64,000 nt of DNA from Deltaproteobacteria bacterium RIFCSPHIGHO2_02_FULL_40_28 (GTDB lineage Bacteria > UBA10199 > 2-12-FULL-40-28), in NCBI GenBank assembly GCA_001798135.1, contig MGRJ01000024.1, positions 1-64,000 on the forward strand. The letters run 5' to 3'. The position numbers were made by a program, and so were the translations under genes. This document shows positions 54,935 to 63,524 of this stretch, piece by piece. Position 1 is the stretch's first letter; each line of letters opens with the position of its first letter. A model generated the notes under the pieces. That model was not told the origin of the DNA and did no database searches. It saw only the letters and a program-made list of their open reading frames with translations.

Positions 54935-56160
54935 TGGAAAAAAAGAAAATAGCTATTATTGGCATTGGTAGAGTGGGGCTCCCCTTCGCCTTATACCTAG
55001 ATGCCTTAGGCTTTGATGTGGTGGGTATTGATCGAGATCAGGCCATGGTAGAAAAGGTGAATCAAAGAAAAATGCCTTTTATCGAACCAGGTTGTGATGA
55101 ACTTTTAACTCAATCAAAAATGACTTGTACAACTTCTTACGATGCTGTTTCAAAAGTAGATTATATTATTTTGACTGTAGGCACACCCTTAATGAGCCAT
55201 ATTGAAACAGATCTTTCTAATATCGAGCATGTTTTAGAAATTATTCATCCCTTACTTCGTCCCCATCAATGTTTTATTCTCCGTTCTACTGTGGCACCTA
55301 AAACAACTGATTATGTTAAGAAATTTATTGAAAAGTATACAAAACTTAAAGTGGGGATAAATTTTGGACTCACTTTTTGTCCCGAACGCTTGGCAGAGCA
55401 TAAAGCCCTAGCAGAGCTTAAAACTCTTCCTCAAATTATTGGTTGCGAAGACAACATGAGTTATGAAATGGCCGAAAAAATATTTTCTACATTTGGAGTT
55501 AAAATTTTTAGAACAACTTTTATTTCTGCTGAACTCACCAAATTATTTAACAATACTTCTCGCTATATTGATTTTGCAGTTGCTAATCAATTTGCCATTA
55601 TAGCAAATAATTTTGGACAAAATATTTATGAGATTTTAAGACTTTCAAATGAAGATTATCCCAGAGGGTATATCTACAGTCCTGGATTTACTGCAGGAAC
55701 TTGCTTAAGAAAAGATTTTGGTATGATTAATGAACTATCTCCTGGGCCCGATTTGTTACTAGCAGCTTGGAAGGTGAATGAATTTATGCCCTATCATTTG
55801 GTGGAGCTAGCTTCGCGGCATGTTAATTTGAATACCGCTAAAATTGCAGTATTGGGTTATACTTTTAAAAGCAATTCAGACGATTTAAGAGACAGTTTGG
55901 TGCCTAAACTTCTTCGTTATTTAGAGAGATTAGTTCCAAAAGAAGTTTCGATTGTAGAACCTAATATCCAAGCACAATCTATTGATGGGTATCCTAATCT
56001 TTCTTTAGAAGAAGCTTTAAAAGATGCAGATGCAGTTTTTATAGCTACGAATCATGATGAATTTAAAACTAAGAAAGTTTGGGATTTACTTAAAAAGGGA
56101 TGTGTTCTTATTGATCTTTGGAATTGTCTTGGTGAAAATAAGGTGACTCTCATTAAATAA
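54934..56160 (+). CDS. UDP-sugar 6-dehydrogenase (UDP-Glc/UDP-ManNAc dehydrogenase family)
   Basis: The enzyme oxidises C6 of a nucleotide sugar to a uronic acid in two NAD-dependent steps. The 408-residue protein has GIGRVGLPFALYLDALGFDVVGID at the N-terminus, ILTVGTP, and KLFNNTSRYIDFAVANQFA, the KLxNN motif. The catalytic Cys is Cys257 in GFTAGTCLRKD. The C-terminal YTFKSNSDDLRDS and ATNHDEF also fit. Substrate may be UDP-Glc, UDP-GlcNAc or UDP-ManNAc. It overlaps both neighbours by one base. Confidence 0.87.
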   Translation: MEKKKIAIIGIGRVGLPFALYLDALGFDVVGIDRDQAMVEKVNQRKMPFIEPGCDELLTQSKMTCTTSYDAVSKVDYIILTVGTPLMSHIETDLSNIEHVLEIIHPLLRPHQCFILRSTVAPKTTDYVKKFIEKYTKLKVGINFGLTFCPERLAEHKALAELKTLPQIIGCEDNMSYEMAEKIFSTFGVKIFRTTFISAELTKLFNNTSRYIDFAVANQFAIIANNFGQNIYEILRLSNEDYPRGYIYSPGFTAGTCLRKDFGMINELSPGPDLLLAAWKVNEFMPYHLVELASRHVNLNTAKIAVLGYTFKSNSDDLRDSLVPKLLRYLERLVPKEVSIVEPNIQAQSIDGYPNLSLEEALKDADAVFIATNHDEFKTKKVWDLLKKGCVLIDLWNCLGENKVTLIK

Positions 56161-57131
56161 TGCGCATACTCGTTACAGGAGCCGGTGGATTTATTGGGCG
56201 GGCTTTAGTTTCTAACCTGTCCAAGGCAGGCCATTTTGTTTTGGCTGCAGATAATAATATACGAGGTAATCTGAATACCTTAGATCATGTTAAAAATATA
56301 GAACCTTGTTTGTGTGATGTTACAGATGCCGCAAGTTTAGATCATTTGGTGAAAGGTGTTGATGCTGTTTATCACTTAGCTTACATTAACGGAACAAAAT
56401 ATTTTTATTCTATCCCAGACAAAATCCTAGAAATTGGAATTATTGGAACTCATAATGTTCTTAAATCTGTTCTAAAACATAAGGTAAAGAATTTCTTCTT
56501 GGCCTCTTCTTCAGAAGCTTATCAATTAGCACCTCTTATTCCAACCCCAGAAAATGTTCCCTTGGTGGTGCCGGATGTTTTAAACCCACGTTACTCATAC
56601 GGTGGAGGTAAAATAGCTAGCGAGTTATTAACAGTTAATTATTTAAGAAATGCCAAAATTCACTGGGTTATTTTTCGTCCTCATAATGTTTATGGCCCAC
56701 AAATGGGTTTTGAACACGTAATCCCAGAGCTTACTCGAAAAATTAACGCTGTTAAAGAGGATAAAAGCCCTGAGATTTCAATCCAAGGTCAAGGAGAAGA
56801 AACACGTTCTTTTATTTTTATTGATGATGCTATCGATGCAATTTTAAAATGTACGCTCTCATCAAAATCTTCTGATGGAATTTATCATATTGGAACCATG
56901 GAAGAAGTAAAAATTAACACCTTAGTTCAGTCTATCGCAGAAATTTTGGGAGTAAAAGTTAATATCAAATCATCAAATTTAGCTCTTGGTTCGACTCCAA
57001 GAAGATGTCCTGACAATCGTAAAATTGTCGACTTGGGATTTGTACAGAAAAATCTTTTAAGGGATGGTTTAAAAACAACAGTTTCCTGGTATCAGGAATA
57101 TTATCAAACTCATAAGAAGGAGATTTTATGA
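56160..57131 (+). CDS. NAD-dependent nucleotide-sugar epimerase
   Basis: The 323-residue extended SDR has VTGAGGFIGRALV, the AYINGTKYF segment, the catalytic Ser in LASSSEAYQ and YGGGK as YxxxK. NVYGPQMGFEHVIPEL is also typical of the family. After the uronic acid-forming dehydrogenase, a C4 or C5 epimerase (GalE/GlcA-epimerase-like) is a fair prediction, but the sequence does not fix it. Its stop overlaps the start of the DUF6165 gene as ATGA. Confidence 0.8.
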   Translation: MRILVTGAGGFIGRALVSNLSKAGHFVLAADNNIRGNLNTLDHVKNIEPCLCDVTDAASLDHLVKGVDAVYHLAYINGTKYFYSIPDKILEIGIIGTHNVLKSVLKHKVKNFFLASSSEAYQLAPLIPTPENVPLVVPDVLNPRYSYGGGKIASELLTVNYLRNAKIHWVIFRPHNVYGPQMGFEHVIPELTRKINAVKEDKSPEISIQGQGEETRSFIFIDDAIDAILKCTLSSKSSDGIYHIGTMEEVKINTLVQSIAEILGVKVNIKSSNLALGSTPRRCPDNRKIVDLGFVQKNLLRDGLKTTVSWYQEYYQTHKKEIL

Positions 57132-57505
57132 TCCATGTACCCGTGTCAATAGGTGAACTTATCGATAAAATAACCATTTTAGAAATTAAGGTGGAAAAAA
57201 TTAAGGATAAAGAAAAGAGAACCAATTGTAAAAAAGAATATGATCTTTTAGAAGAAATAGCCAAAAAGAGTAACCTGTCTTTTTTTAAAGAGAGAGCTAA
57301 TTTAAAAAAGGTCAACGAAAAACTGTGGGATATTGAAGATAAAATGCGAAAAGCCGAAGCCTCTCATAAGTTTGGACAGGAATTTATTGAGATTACTCGT
57401 CATGAGTACAAGTGTAATGATTTGAGAGCTAGAATCAAAAAAGAGATCAACTTAAAATCTGGTTCTGAAATTCTTGAAGAGAAAGATTACGTTTCTTATA
57501 CCTAA
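57128..57505 (+). CDS. DUF6165-like small protein
   Basis: The 125-residue product starts IHVPVSIGELIDKITILEIKVEKI and continues as a charged helical protein (KLWDIEDKMRKAE), a pattern I associate with DUF6165. The family is of unknown function and is often found in polysaccharide or LPS clusters. It has no signal peptide or membrane segment. A short gap of three bases separates it from a glycosyltransferase-family-9-like gene, suggesting a shared role. Confidence 0.65.
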   Translation: MIHVPVSIGELIDKITILEIKVEKIKDKEKRTNCKKEYDLLEEIAKKSNLSFFKERANLKKVNEKLWDIEDKMRKAEASHKFGQEFIEITRHEYKCNDLRARIKKEINLKSGSEILEEKDYVSYT

Positions 57506-57508
57506 ATA

Positions 57509-58426
57509 ATGAAAAATTTTATTACGCGTGGGAAAAAGGGTGATCTTCACATGTTGCTTTATGTTGTAAAGCAAATGGGGGGAGGAAATTTATTGATTGC
57601 CCCTGGTGAATTTGAAGAGCCGCTAGAGTCTATTTTGGAATCTTGTTCTAGGTTGGTTTGTGCTCAAAATTATATTCATCGTTTTGATATTTATAAAGGT
57701 GAGTTCATTGATGTTGATCTTGATCTCTATAGAAAAAGTTCTCTTCTCTATCGCACTACTTTACTGGAAGTTATTTCATCTCCACATGGATTGAAGATAA
57801 AATATCCAGTTGAGCCATGGATTGATGTTCCGCCCGATCCTCGATTTAAGGAAAAAATTATTTTACATCGTAGGAAGTCGGTGGTGTGGGGGAGAGAAAA
57901 CAAACTATTTAATTGGAAACAATTATTAGAAAATATTGGGTATCAAAATTGTATTTTTGTTTCAAGGCTTAAGGAAGAGTGGAATGAATTTGGCTTTCCA
58001 CAAGTGGAATATTATTGCCCCAAAGATAATTATGAACACGCTCAAATTATAAAAGCATCTCGTTTGTTTATTGGCAACCAGTCTTTTCCATCTGCTTTGG
58101 CAGACGCTTTAGGAGTAAATCGCATTTTTGAATTATCAACAGGTCTTGATCGGAAACATTTTCAAATTTCTTATGCCGATAATGTTTGGTATTTTGCCAA
58201 TCCATGGAATGGGAGTATTAAAAATTTTCGTTATCTTAAAATAGCAAATAGTAAATCTTACCATGATCTTTCTACAGGAGAAATAGCCTTAAAAGTTGAA
58301 TCTTATTTTTCTAGTTTTTGGAAAACTATATTCCTTGAAATAAGGTTCCAATGGTTTTTTTGTAGAGAGATGTGCAAAAGATTTGTCAAATATGTCTATT
58401 GGAAAAAAATCTTTAAGTCTATTTAG
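57509..58426 (+). CDS. GT9-like (heptosyltransferase-fold) protein
   Basis: The 305-residue protein begins with a short glycine-rich stretch (KKGDLHMLLYVVKQMGGGNLL) and has the C-terminal pattern FIGNQSFPSALADALGVNRIFEL. That resembles the acceptor and nucleotide-binding end of GT9 ADP-heptose transferases and relatives. Several GT9 core motifs are weak or missing, so the activity is uncertain. The C-terminus is basic and aromatic-rich and could associate with the membrane. It is linked to the DUF6165 gene upstream and overlaps the flippase gene downstream. Confidence 0.5.
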   Translation: MKNFITRGKKGDLHMLLYVVKQMGGGNLLIAPGEFEEPLESILESCSRLVCAQNYIHRFDIYKGEFIDVDLDLYRKSSLLYRTTLLEVISSPHGLKIKYPVEPWIDVPPDPRFKEKIILHRRKSVVWGRENKLFNWKQLLENIGYQNCIFVSRLKEEWNEFGFPQVEYYCPKDNYEHAQIIKASRLFIGNQSFPSALADALGVNRIFELSTGLDRKHFQISYADNVWYFANPWNGSIKNFRYLKIANSKSYHDLSTGEIALKVESYFSSFWKTIFLEIRFQWFFCREMCKRFVKYVYWKKIFKSI

Positions 58427-59771
58427 CCGCGATATTGTTTTTACTTTACTTAGTCTTGTGACGGGCGTCGTTATTACTAGGAAGCTTGGCCCTGTTGGTC
58501 TTGGCACATGGGCTGTTCTGGATCTTATCAATAACTATGGTCGTGTTTTTGGTGGTTTAAGATTTGAAATATCATCTGTTTATTTTTTAGGACAGAGTAA
58601 ATATAAAAAAGGTGAAGTTATATTTTTAATAAATTTTGTGTCTTTAATATGTAGTTTTTTCCTTCTTATTTTTCTAGCTAACCATATTGCATGGATTAAA
58701 AGTATTTTTCTTAAAACAACTGATATTGATCAGCGACTTATTTTCGTTTTGTTATTTCACTTTCCAATTCTTTTTCTTAAAAGAAATTATCATTATTTTC
58801 TTCTTGCCCAAGAAGACACTACTGCTTTTAACACCATGCTTGTAATTCAGGAGATTATTAATCCTATTATTTCTATCACTTTGCTTATCTTTTTTGATTT
58901 TGGTTTATGGGCATTATTAATTGGAATGTTAGTTGGAAGTTTTATTTCTATGATTTATGGCATAATTAAAGTTCATTCAAAAGTGAGAATGATTTTTTTT
59001 TTCAATACTAAATTATTTCGAGAAATGGTTTCTTTTAGTTCAAAAGTTTATTTTTCAGAAGGATTAGGTTTTCTAAATATTTATGTGTCCAATTTAACAA
59101 CAGCAGCTCTTCTTTCTCCATCTGCACTTGCTTTTTTTTCTATGGGGAAGGGTAAGGCTGAATGGCTTAATAGAATTACCAGTGCTGTAAGTACTATTCT
59201 TTATCCAAGAATCTCTAATTTGCATGGTGCTAACAAAGATCCGGTCACTGTAACAACAGATGCCTTTAGAATTTTGCTTTTGATTCTTTGCTTTGTAGGG
59301 ATTTTATTTAGTTTATTTATCTATCCTACAGTCCTTTTGCTTTATGGTGCAGAGTTTCTTCCTATGGTTCCCATTTTTTTTATTGTTTTACCGTCTTTAA
59401 TTTTATTTAGTGTTGCTAATCTTCAAAGACAATATTTTTTAGGAATAGGGCGAACTGATATTTTATTAAAAATTTCCATTATTCCACTTCTTTTACAAAT
59501 TGGTCTTTGTTTTTTGTTTATTCCACGTTATAGTTTCTTAGGAGCGGCTTATGCAGCGGCGCTTACTTTTTTATTAACGGCAATTTTAACTATTGTAGTT
59601 TATTGTCGCCTATCTGGTGCTTCTTACAAAAATCTTTTGATTCCATCAAAACAAGATTTTGTTTTAATTGTTAGATTAATGAAAGAGTATTTTGTTCGTT
59701 GGTTTATTCGTCTTCGTCGTTTATTTTCTAATACGGATAATATGGTAGCTGAAGTGGAGACAGAAATCTAA
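58392..59771 (+). CDS. Wzx-type polysaccharide flippase
   Basis: The 459-residue membrane protein has 12-14 hydrophobic helices. It starts SLFSRDIVFTLLSLVTGVVITRKLGPVGLGTWAVL, with the GPxxxGxW-like first-helix pattern of the MOP/Wzx family. It is expected to flip lipid-linked oligosaccharide to the periplasm. ATG58392 is used; TTG58383 is an in-frame alternative. The C-terminal tail is charged. It overlaps both neighbours. No polymerase-type (Wzy) gene has been recognised in the window. Confidence 0.85.
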   Translation: MSIGKKSLSLFSRDIVFTLLSLVTGVVITRKLGPVGLGTWAVLDLINNYGRVFGGLRFEISSVYFLGQSKYKKGEVIFLINFVSLICSFFLLIFLANHIAWIKSIFLKTTDIDQRLIFVLLFHFPILFLKRNYHYFLLAQEDTTAFNTMLVIQEIINPIISITLLIFFDFGLWALLIGMLVGSFISMIYGIIKVHSKVRMIFFFNTKLFREMVSFSSKVYFSEGLGFLNIYVSNLTTAALLSPSALAFFSMGKGKAEWLNRITSAVSTILYPRISNLHGANKDPVTVTTDAFRILLLILCFVGILFSLFIYPTVLLLYGAEFLPMVPIFFIVLPSLILFSVANLQRQYFLGIGRTDILLKISIIPLLLQIGLCFLFIPRYSFLGAAYAAALTFLLTAILTIVVYCRLSGASYKNLLIPSKQDFVLIVRLMKEYFVRWFIRLRRLFSNTDNMVAEVETEI

Positions 59772-61639
59772 TGTTAAGATTTTTTTCAAACATGAGGCAT
59801 TTTGCAAGTCATTTCAAGAGAGAAATTATTTGCTTATATCGAATATTTCGATATGGGGAAGATCTTCGTTTTGCTTCCTTTGAAGCCAGCTCTCCCGAAA
59901 TTTTATCTCATTATAAAACTTCATATTTCAAAAAGTATTTAAAAGGATGTTTTGATACAATCATTGGGCTTCGTATACGAAAGTTAATGGAATCTCGTGT
60001 TTTTATTCCCGATCAGTTTAAGTTTTTAGTAGAAAAAGGCTCTTCTTATTATGGAAAATATCAAATCAATGGGGTTTATAAAAATTCCTTTTGTTTGGTA
60101 CAAGATACATCAGGATCTATTGAGATTAAGTTTCAGAAAGGTCATCTTGGAATCTATTTTTTTATTGGGTGCCATTTGGGCCATTCTTTATCTGGATCAT
60201 TTCAGATTTTTCTTGATTCTCAGGGTGTTTCAATCCCCATTTTGAATAAAAAAATAGAATCACTCCATGATCAATGGAATCTTTGTTACTATCAATTTTC
60301 TGATGAAGATAAAAAAAGGATTGCAGGGTCTTCTGTTAAGGTTCGTTGGAAGCTTGAAAAAGTTAAAGAACCTCTTCTTTTTACAGGGCCTGTTTTCAGA
60401 CTATCGTCAAAAACTAGGCGTTTCATTGTTATTATTGCAGATGCTTTAAGGCCAACAGATTTAGGAATATATAATGGAGGAGGGTTGACTCCTGAAATTG
60501 ATCGGTTTTTTTCTAAGGGGATAGCATTTAAAAACAGCTATGCTCAAAGTAATTGGACTCTTCCTACTTTTGCTTCAATGGCTCTTTCTAGTTATGCATC
60601 ATCTCATAATATTGTTGACCCCGATCGGTATCTAACTCCATTGCCACGCTCTATTCCTACTTTACCCGAGCTTCTTCAAAATCAGGGATTTTATACTTAT
60701 GGTTCTGTTTCTCATCAGCGCTGCAACCATTCTCTTGGGCACCATCGTGGCTTTGATCATTTTCGTTCTATTCCAACTGTTGATGCTCGTGATGGGACTT
60801 TGGGACGAGCAGGTGAAAATAATATGCTTCTTCAGTTAAATGAGTTTTGTGATTATTTTAGAAGATTAAAAGAAACTAATTTTTTTGGGTTTATTCATTT
60901 ATTTGATACTCATTTTCCTTATTTTGATAATTCAAATCATTTGAATGATCAGGATTTACTTTTTAAAGAAACAGTTCATCATTATGTTAAACAATCTTTT
61001 AGGAAAAATGCAGGTTCGAATGAAATTAAATTTATTTTTAATCGATATCAGTCAAAACTTGCAGAGCTTGATTATCAACTTGGAAAAATGTTCAAGCTAT
61101 TTTCTGAAAGAGAAAATACTACAGTAATTCTTACATCTGATCATGGGTATACATTTGATCGTAATTTTATTAATACATTGCATGATGAAGAAATTCGCAC
61201 TCCTTTTCTAATTCATTCTAATGAATTTGCTCTCAAATCTGCTTCTGAGGATTATTTTATTGAATCGTCTATTGATTTATTGCCAACTGCAACTCATCTT
61301 TTAGGGGTTCAAGATTTACACCAAAGATCTGGGCAATCAATTTTTAATTCAGAACTCACACTTCATTCAAAAAAGTATGCGATATCTGAATTAGTTTATA
61401 TGAACCAATATCGTCTCAAAATTGTAGGATTGGGTGGTGTTTCAATTATACTTGGCACTTCCCGTGATCGTGCTACGTCTAAAATTAATTTGGATGGAAT
61501 GGCAATCATGGTATATAAGCCAGGCTCATTATCATTTGATGAAAGTAAGCGATTTATGCTTGAAAATATGAGAGCAAGTAAGCTTGATAGCTCTATTAAA
61601 GTAAAGGTTGAAAAATTACTGGATAACTTATCTCACTAA
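59771..61639 (+). CDS. Soluble sulfatase/alkaline-phosphatase-fold protein
   Basis: The 622-residue protein has an unrecognised N-terminal part (about 1-215). A sulfatase-superfamily domain follows: the first metal-site strand VIIADALRPTDLG, then the nucleophile region SNWTLPTFASM, FGFIHLFDTHFPYF, and the second metal site TVILTSDHGYTFD. The nucleophile position is Thr (WTLP) rather than the Cys or Ser of sulfatases, which fits phosphotransferase-like relatives. No signal peptide or membrane helix is seen, unlike typical phosphoethanolamine transferases. It probably hydrolyses or transfers a sulfate or phosphate group. Confidence 0.72.
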   Translation: MLRFFSNMRHFASHFKREIICLYRIFRYGEDLRFASFEASSPEILSHYKTSYFKKYLKGCFDTIIGLRIRKLMESRVFIPDQFKFLVEKGSSYYGKYQINGVYKNSFCLVQDTSGSIEIKFQKGHLGIYFFIGCHLGHSLSGSFQIFLDSQGVSIPILNKKIESLHDQWNLCYYQFSDEDKKRIAGSSVKVRWKLEKVKEPLLFTGPVFRLSSKTRRFIVIIADALRPTDLGIYNGGGLTPEIDRFFSKGIAFKNSYAQSNWTLPTFASMALSSYASSHNIVDPDRYLTPLPRSIPTLPELLQNQGFYTYGSVSHQRCNHSLGHHRGFDHFRSIPTVDARDGTLGRAGENNMLLQLNEFCDYFRRLKETNFFGFIHLFDTHFPYFDNSNHLNDQDLLFKETVHHYVKQSFRKNAGSNEIKFIFNRYQSKLAELDYQLGKMFKLFSERENTTVILTSDHGYTFDRNFINTLHDEEIRTPFLIHSNEFALKSASEDYFIESSIDLLPTATHLLGVQDLHQRSGQSIFNSELTLHSKKYAISELVYMNQYRLKIVGLGGVSIILGTSRDRATSKINLDGMAIMVYKPGSLSFDESKRFMLENMRASKLDSSIKVKVEKLLDNLSH

Positions 61640-61676
61640 TATATGTTTAGTTTACATAGAAAAAAGGAGAATACAG

Positions 61677-62513
61677 ATGAAAAAGGGAAATATAGTAACA
61701 AATTGGAACTCTGATTATGTTTCACTTCAAACTACTTACGAAGCTGACACCATAAAATCACGTGATAGTTTTTATCAAAACCTTGGATATGAATATGTGT
61801 TTGAAGACATCATTAAAAATATTAAGAAACCTATCCATGAAATTAAAACCTTAGAAGTAGGATGTGGCGGTGCTCGTGTTTCAGTTTTTCTAGCTAAAAA
61901 AGGGATGAAAGTAACCTGTACAGATTTTTCTCCTGAGGCTTTAAGACTTGCAGAGGCAAATTTCAAAAAAGAAAATTTATCAAATTATACAGTTGTGCAA
62001 GATGATCTTTTGTCAAGTAAGCTTCCTGCTGAGAGTTTTGATGTTGTTATGAGCTTTGGTCTTTTAGAGCATTTTAGTGATCTGGATCCTCCTTTTAAGG
62101 CTATGACACATCTTTTAAAGCCTGGCGGTATCCATATTCACGATATTATAACAAAAAGGTTCACTATTGCGAATGTTGCCAAGATTTGGAATACCCTTTT
62201 AAGATTTTTTAAACGATTGCTTTTATTAAGATGGAAAAATATTTTTTCTGAAAGTTATCATTATTTTCCTCATTATGAGAATAGTTATCCCTTAAGTGAC
62301 TATGTGAAAGTTTTAGAAAAAACAGGAGCAAAAATTGTTTATCAAGGGGGAATGGTTATTTGGCCTTTTTTTGCATTGCCTAAACCAATGCAAAGATGGC
62401 TTGTTCAATGGGCAAATAACCATAAATCTTTTTTTTATTGGTGTGATAGAAAAGGGCATAAGTGGATGGAAATTATTGCTCCTTCTTGGTGGTTGGTTGG
62501 GCAAAAATTATAA
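61677..62513 (+). CDS. Class I SAM-dependent methyltransferase
   Basis: The 278-residue protein has LEVGCGGARVSVFLAKKGMKVTCTDFSPEAL as its SAM-binding loop region, then SFDVVMSFGLLEHFSDL and LLKPGGIHIHD, all methyltransferase motifs. A hydrophobic C-terminal part is present, with PKPMQRWLVQWANNH. ATG61677 has an AAAAGGAGA ribosome site eight bases upstream. The 37-nt gap before it is the largest in the operon. The target is unknown; a sugar or lipid-carried acceptor is possible. Confidence 0.82.
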   Translation: MKKGNIVTNWNSDYVSLQTTYEADTIKSRDSFYQNLGYEYVFEDIIKNIKKPIHEIKTLEVGCGGARVSVFLAKKGMKVTCTDFSPEALRLAEANFKKENLSNYTVVQDDLLSSKLPAESFDVVMSFGLLEHFSDLDPPFKAMTHLLKPGGIHIHDIITKRFTIANVAKIWNTLLRFFKRLLLLRWKNIFSESYHYFPHYENSYPLSDYVKVLEKTGAKIVYQGGMVIWPFFALPKPMQRWLVQWANNHKSFFYWCDRKGHKWMEIIAPSWWLVGQKL

Positions 62514-62525
62514 AGCGGAAATAAA

Positions 62526-63524
62526 ATGGAATTCAAAAAACATCTTAAAATTTTTAATATCATTGGAACCATTAACCTAAGTACTATTGATAAAGAATTT
62601 GTAAGAACAATGGTTAAAAAAGGTGTGACCATGCTCAGGCTTAACGGAGCTTTCTTGAAACAAGAAACTCTCAAGGCAGAGATAGCAAGGGTTCGTGAGT
62701 GGGTAGGAGATGATGTGAGTTTTTTATTGGATCTTCCTGGGTATAAATTAAGACTCACTCATTTAAAAGATGAAGTGCAAGCGCAAGCTAACATTCCGTT
62801 TGATCTTCCTTCTGATTATTTCAATTATCCAGAATTTATGGATATTGTGAGTGAAGGAACAGGAGTACGGGTTAATGATGGGTTAGATAAATTTACAGTC
62901 ATTAAAAGGAATTCAGGCACACTATCTTGCCTTTCAGATAAGGATATGAAGCTTAAGCGTGGTAAGGGTGTACATTTAGATAGCATTAGTTTTAGGCCAG
63001 AAATGCATTCTTTGTCTAAGCAGGATCGCGATTTGATTGAAATTGCTAAAACTGGTGGGATTGATTTCTTAGGGCTTTCTTTTGTCTATCATGTGCAAGA
63101 TATCAAATATGTTGAAGGATTGATTGGAAATGCCACCATGAAATGTTTACCTAAAATTGAGGCTAAAGAATCTCTAAAAAATCTTCATGAAATTATGAGT
63201 TATTGTAAATTAGTTTTAGTGGATAGGGGAGATCTTTCAGCAGAAGTTGGTATTGAAAATATTTGGGAGGTTTCGCGTATGATTATTTCTTGTAGCAGAC
63301 TTTTAGGAGCCCATACTATTTTTGCAACTCAATTTTTGGCTCATATGGTTGATAAGCCAATACCCAGTATTTCAGAAATTGATTCTATGTATGATCTGAT
63401 GCGTGCTGGTATCGGAGGCATCCAGCTTTCTGAAGAAACAGGAATTGGGCAGTTTCCTTTTGAAGCTATTGATTATATTACACGCATTGCACAAAAAGCT
63501 TCTTCTTATAAAACAAATATCTAA
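62526..63524 (+). CDS. Truncated pyruvate-kinase-like protein
   Basis: The 332-residue protein matches the barrel (A) domain of pyruvate kinase: TMVKKGVTMLRLNG, FLLDLPGYKLR, GIDFLGLSFVYHVQDI, the catalytic-lysine strand LPKIEAKES, LVDRGDLSAEVGIE, ATQFLAHM and LSEETGIGQFPFEAI. It is far shorter than the usual 470-500 residues and lacks the C-terminal regulatory domain. Position in a glycan operon and lack of glycolytic neighbours make a glycolytic role unlikely. It may use phosphoenolpyruvate in sugar modification, or bind another phosphorylated compound. Its start follows the methyltransferase gene after 12 nt. Confidence 0.7.
   Translation: MEFKKHLKIFNIIGTINLSTIDKEFVRTMVKKGVTMLRLNGAFLKQETLKAEIARVREWVGDDVSFLLDLPGYKLRLTHLKDEVQAQANIPFDLPSDYFNYPEFMDIVSEGTGVRVNDGLDKFTVIKRNSGTLSCLSDKDMKLKRGKGVHLDSISFRPEMHSLSKQDRDLIEIAKTGGIDFLGLSFVYHVQDIKYVEGLIGNATMKCLPKIEAKESLKNLHEIMSYCKLVLVDRGDLSAEVGIENIWEVSRMIISCSRLLGAHTIFATQFLAHMVDKPIPSISEIDSMYDLMRAGIGGIQLSEETGIGQFPFEAIDYITRIAQKASSYKTNI

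Noticed and set aside
62526-63524. Glycolytic pyruvate kinase
   Set aside because: It is about 140 residues too short, lacks the C-terminal domain and lies inside a glycan operon.
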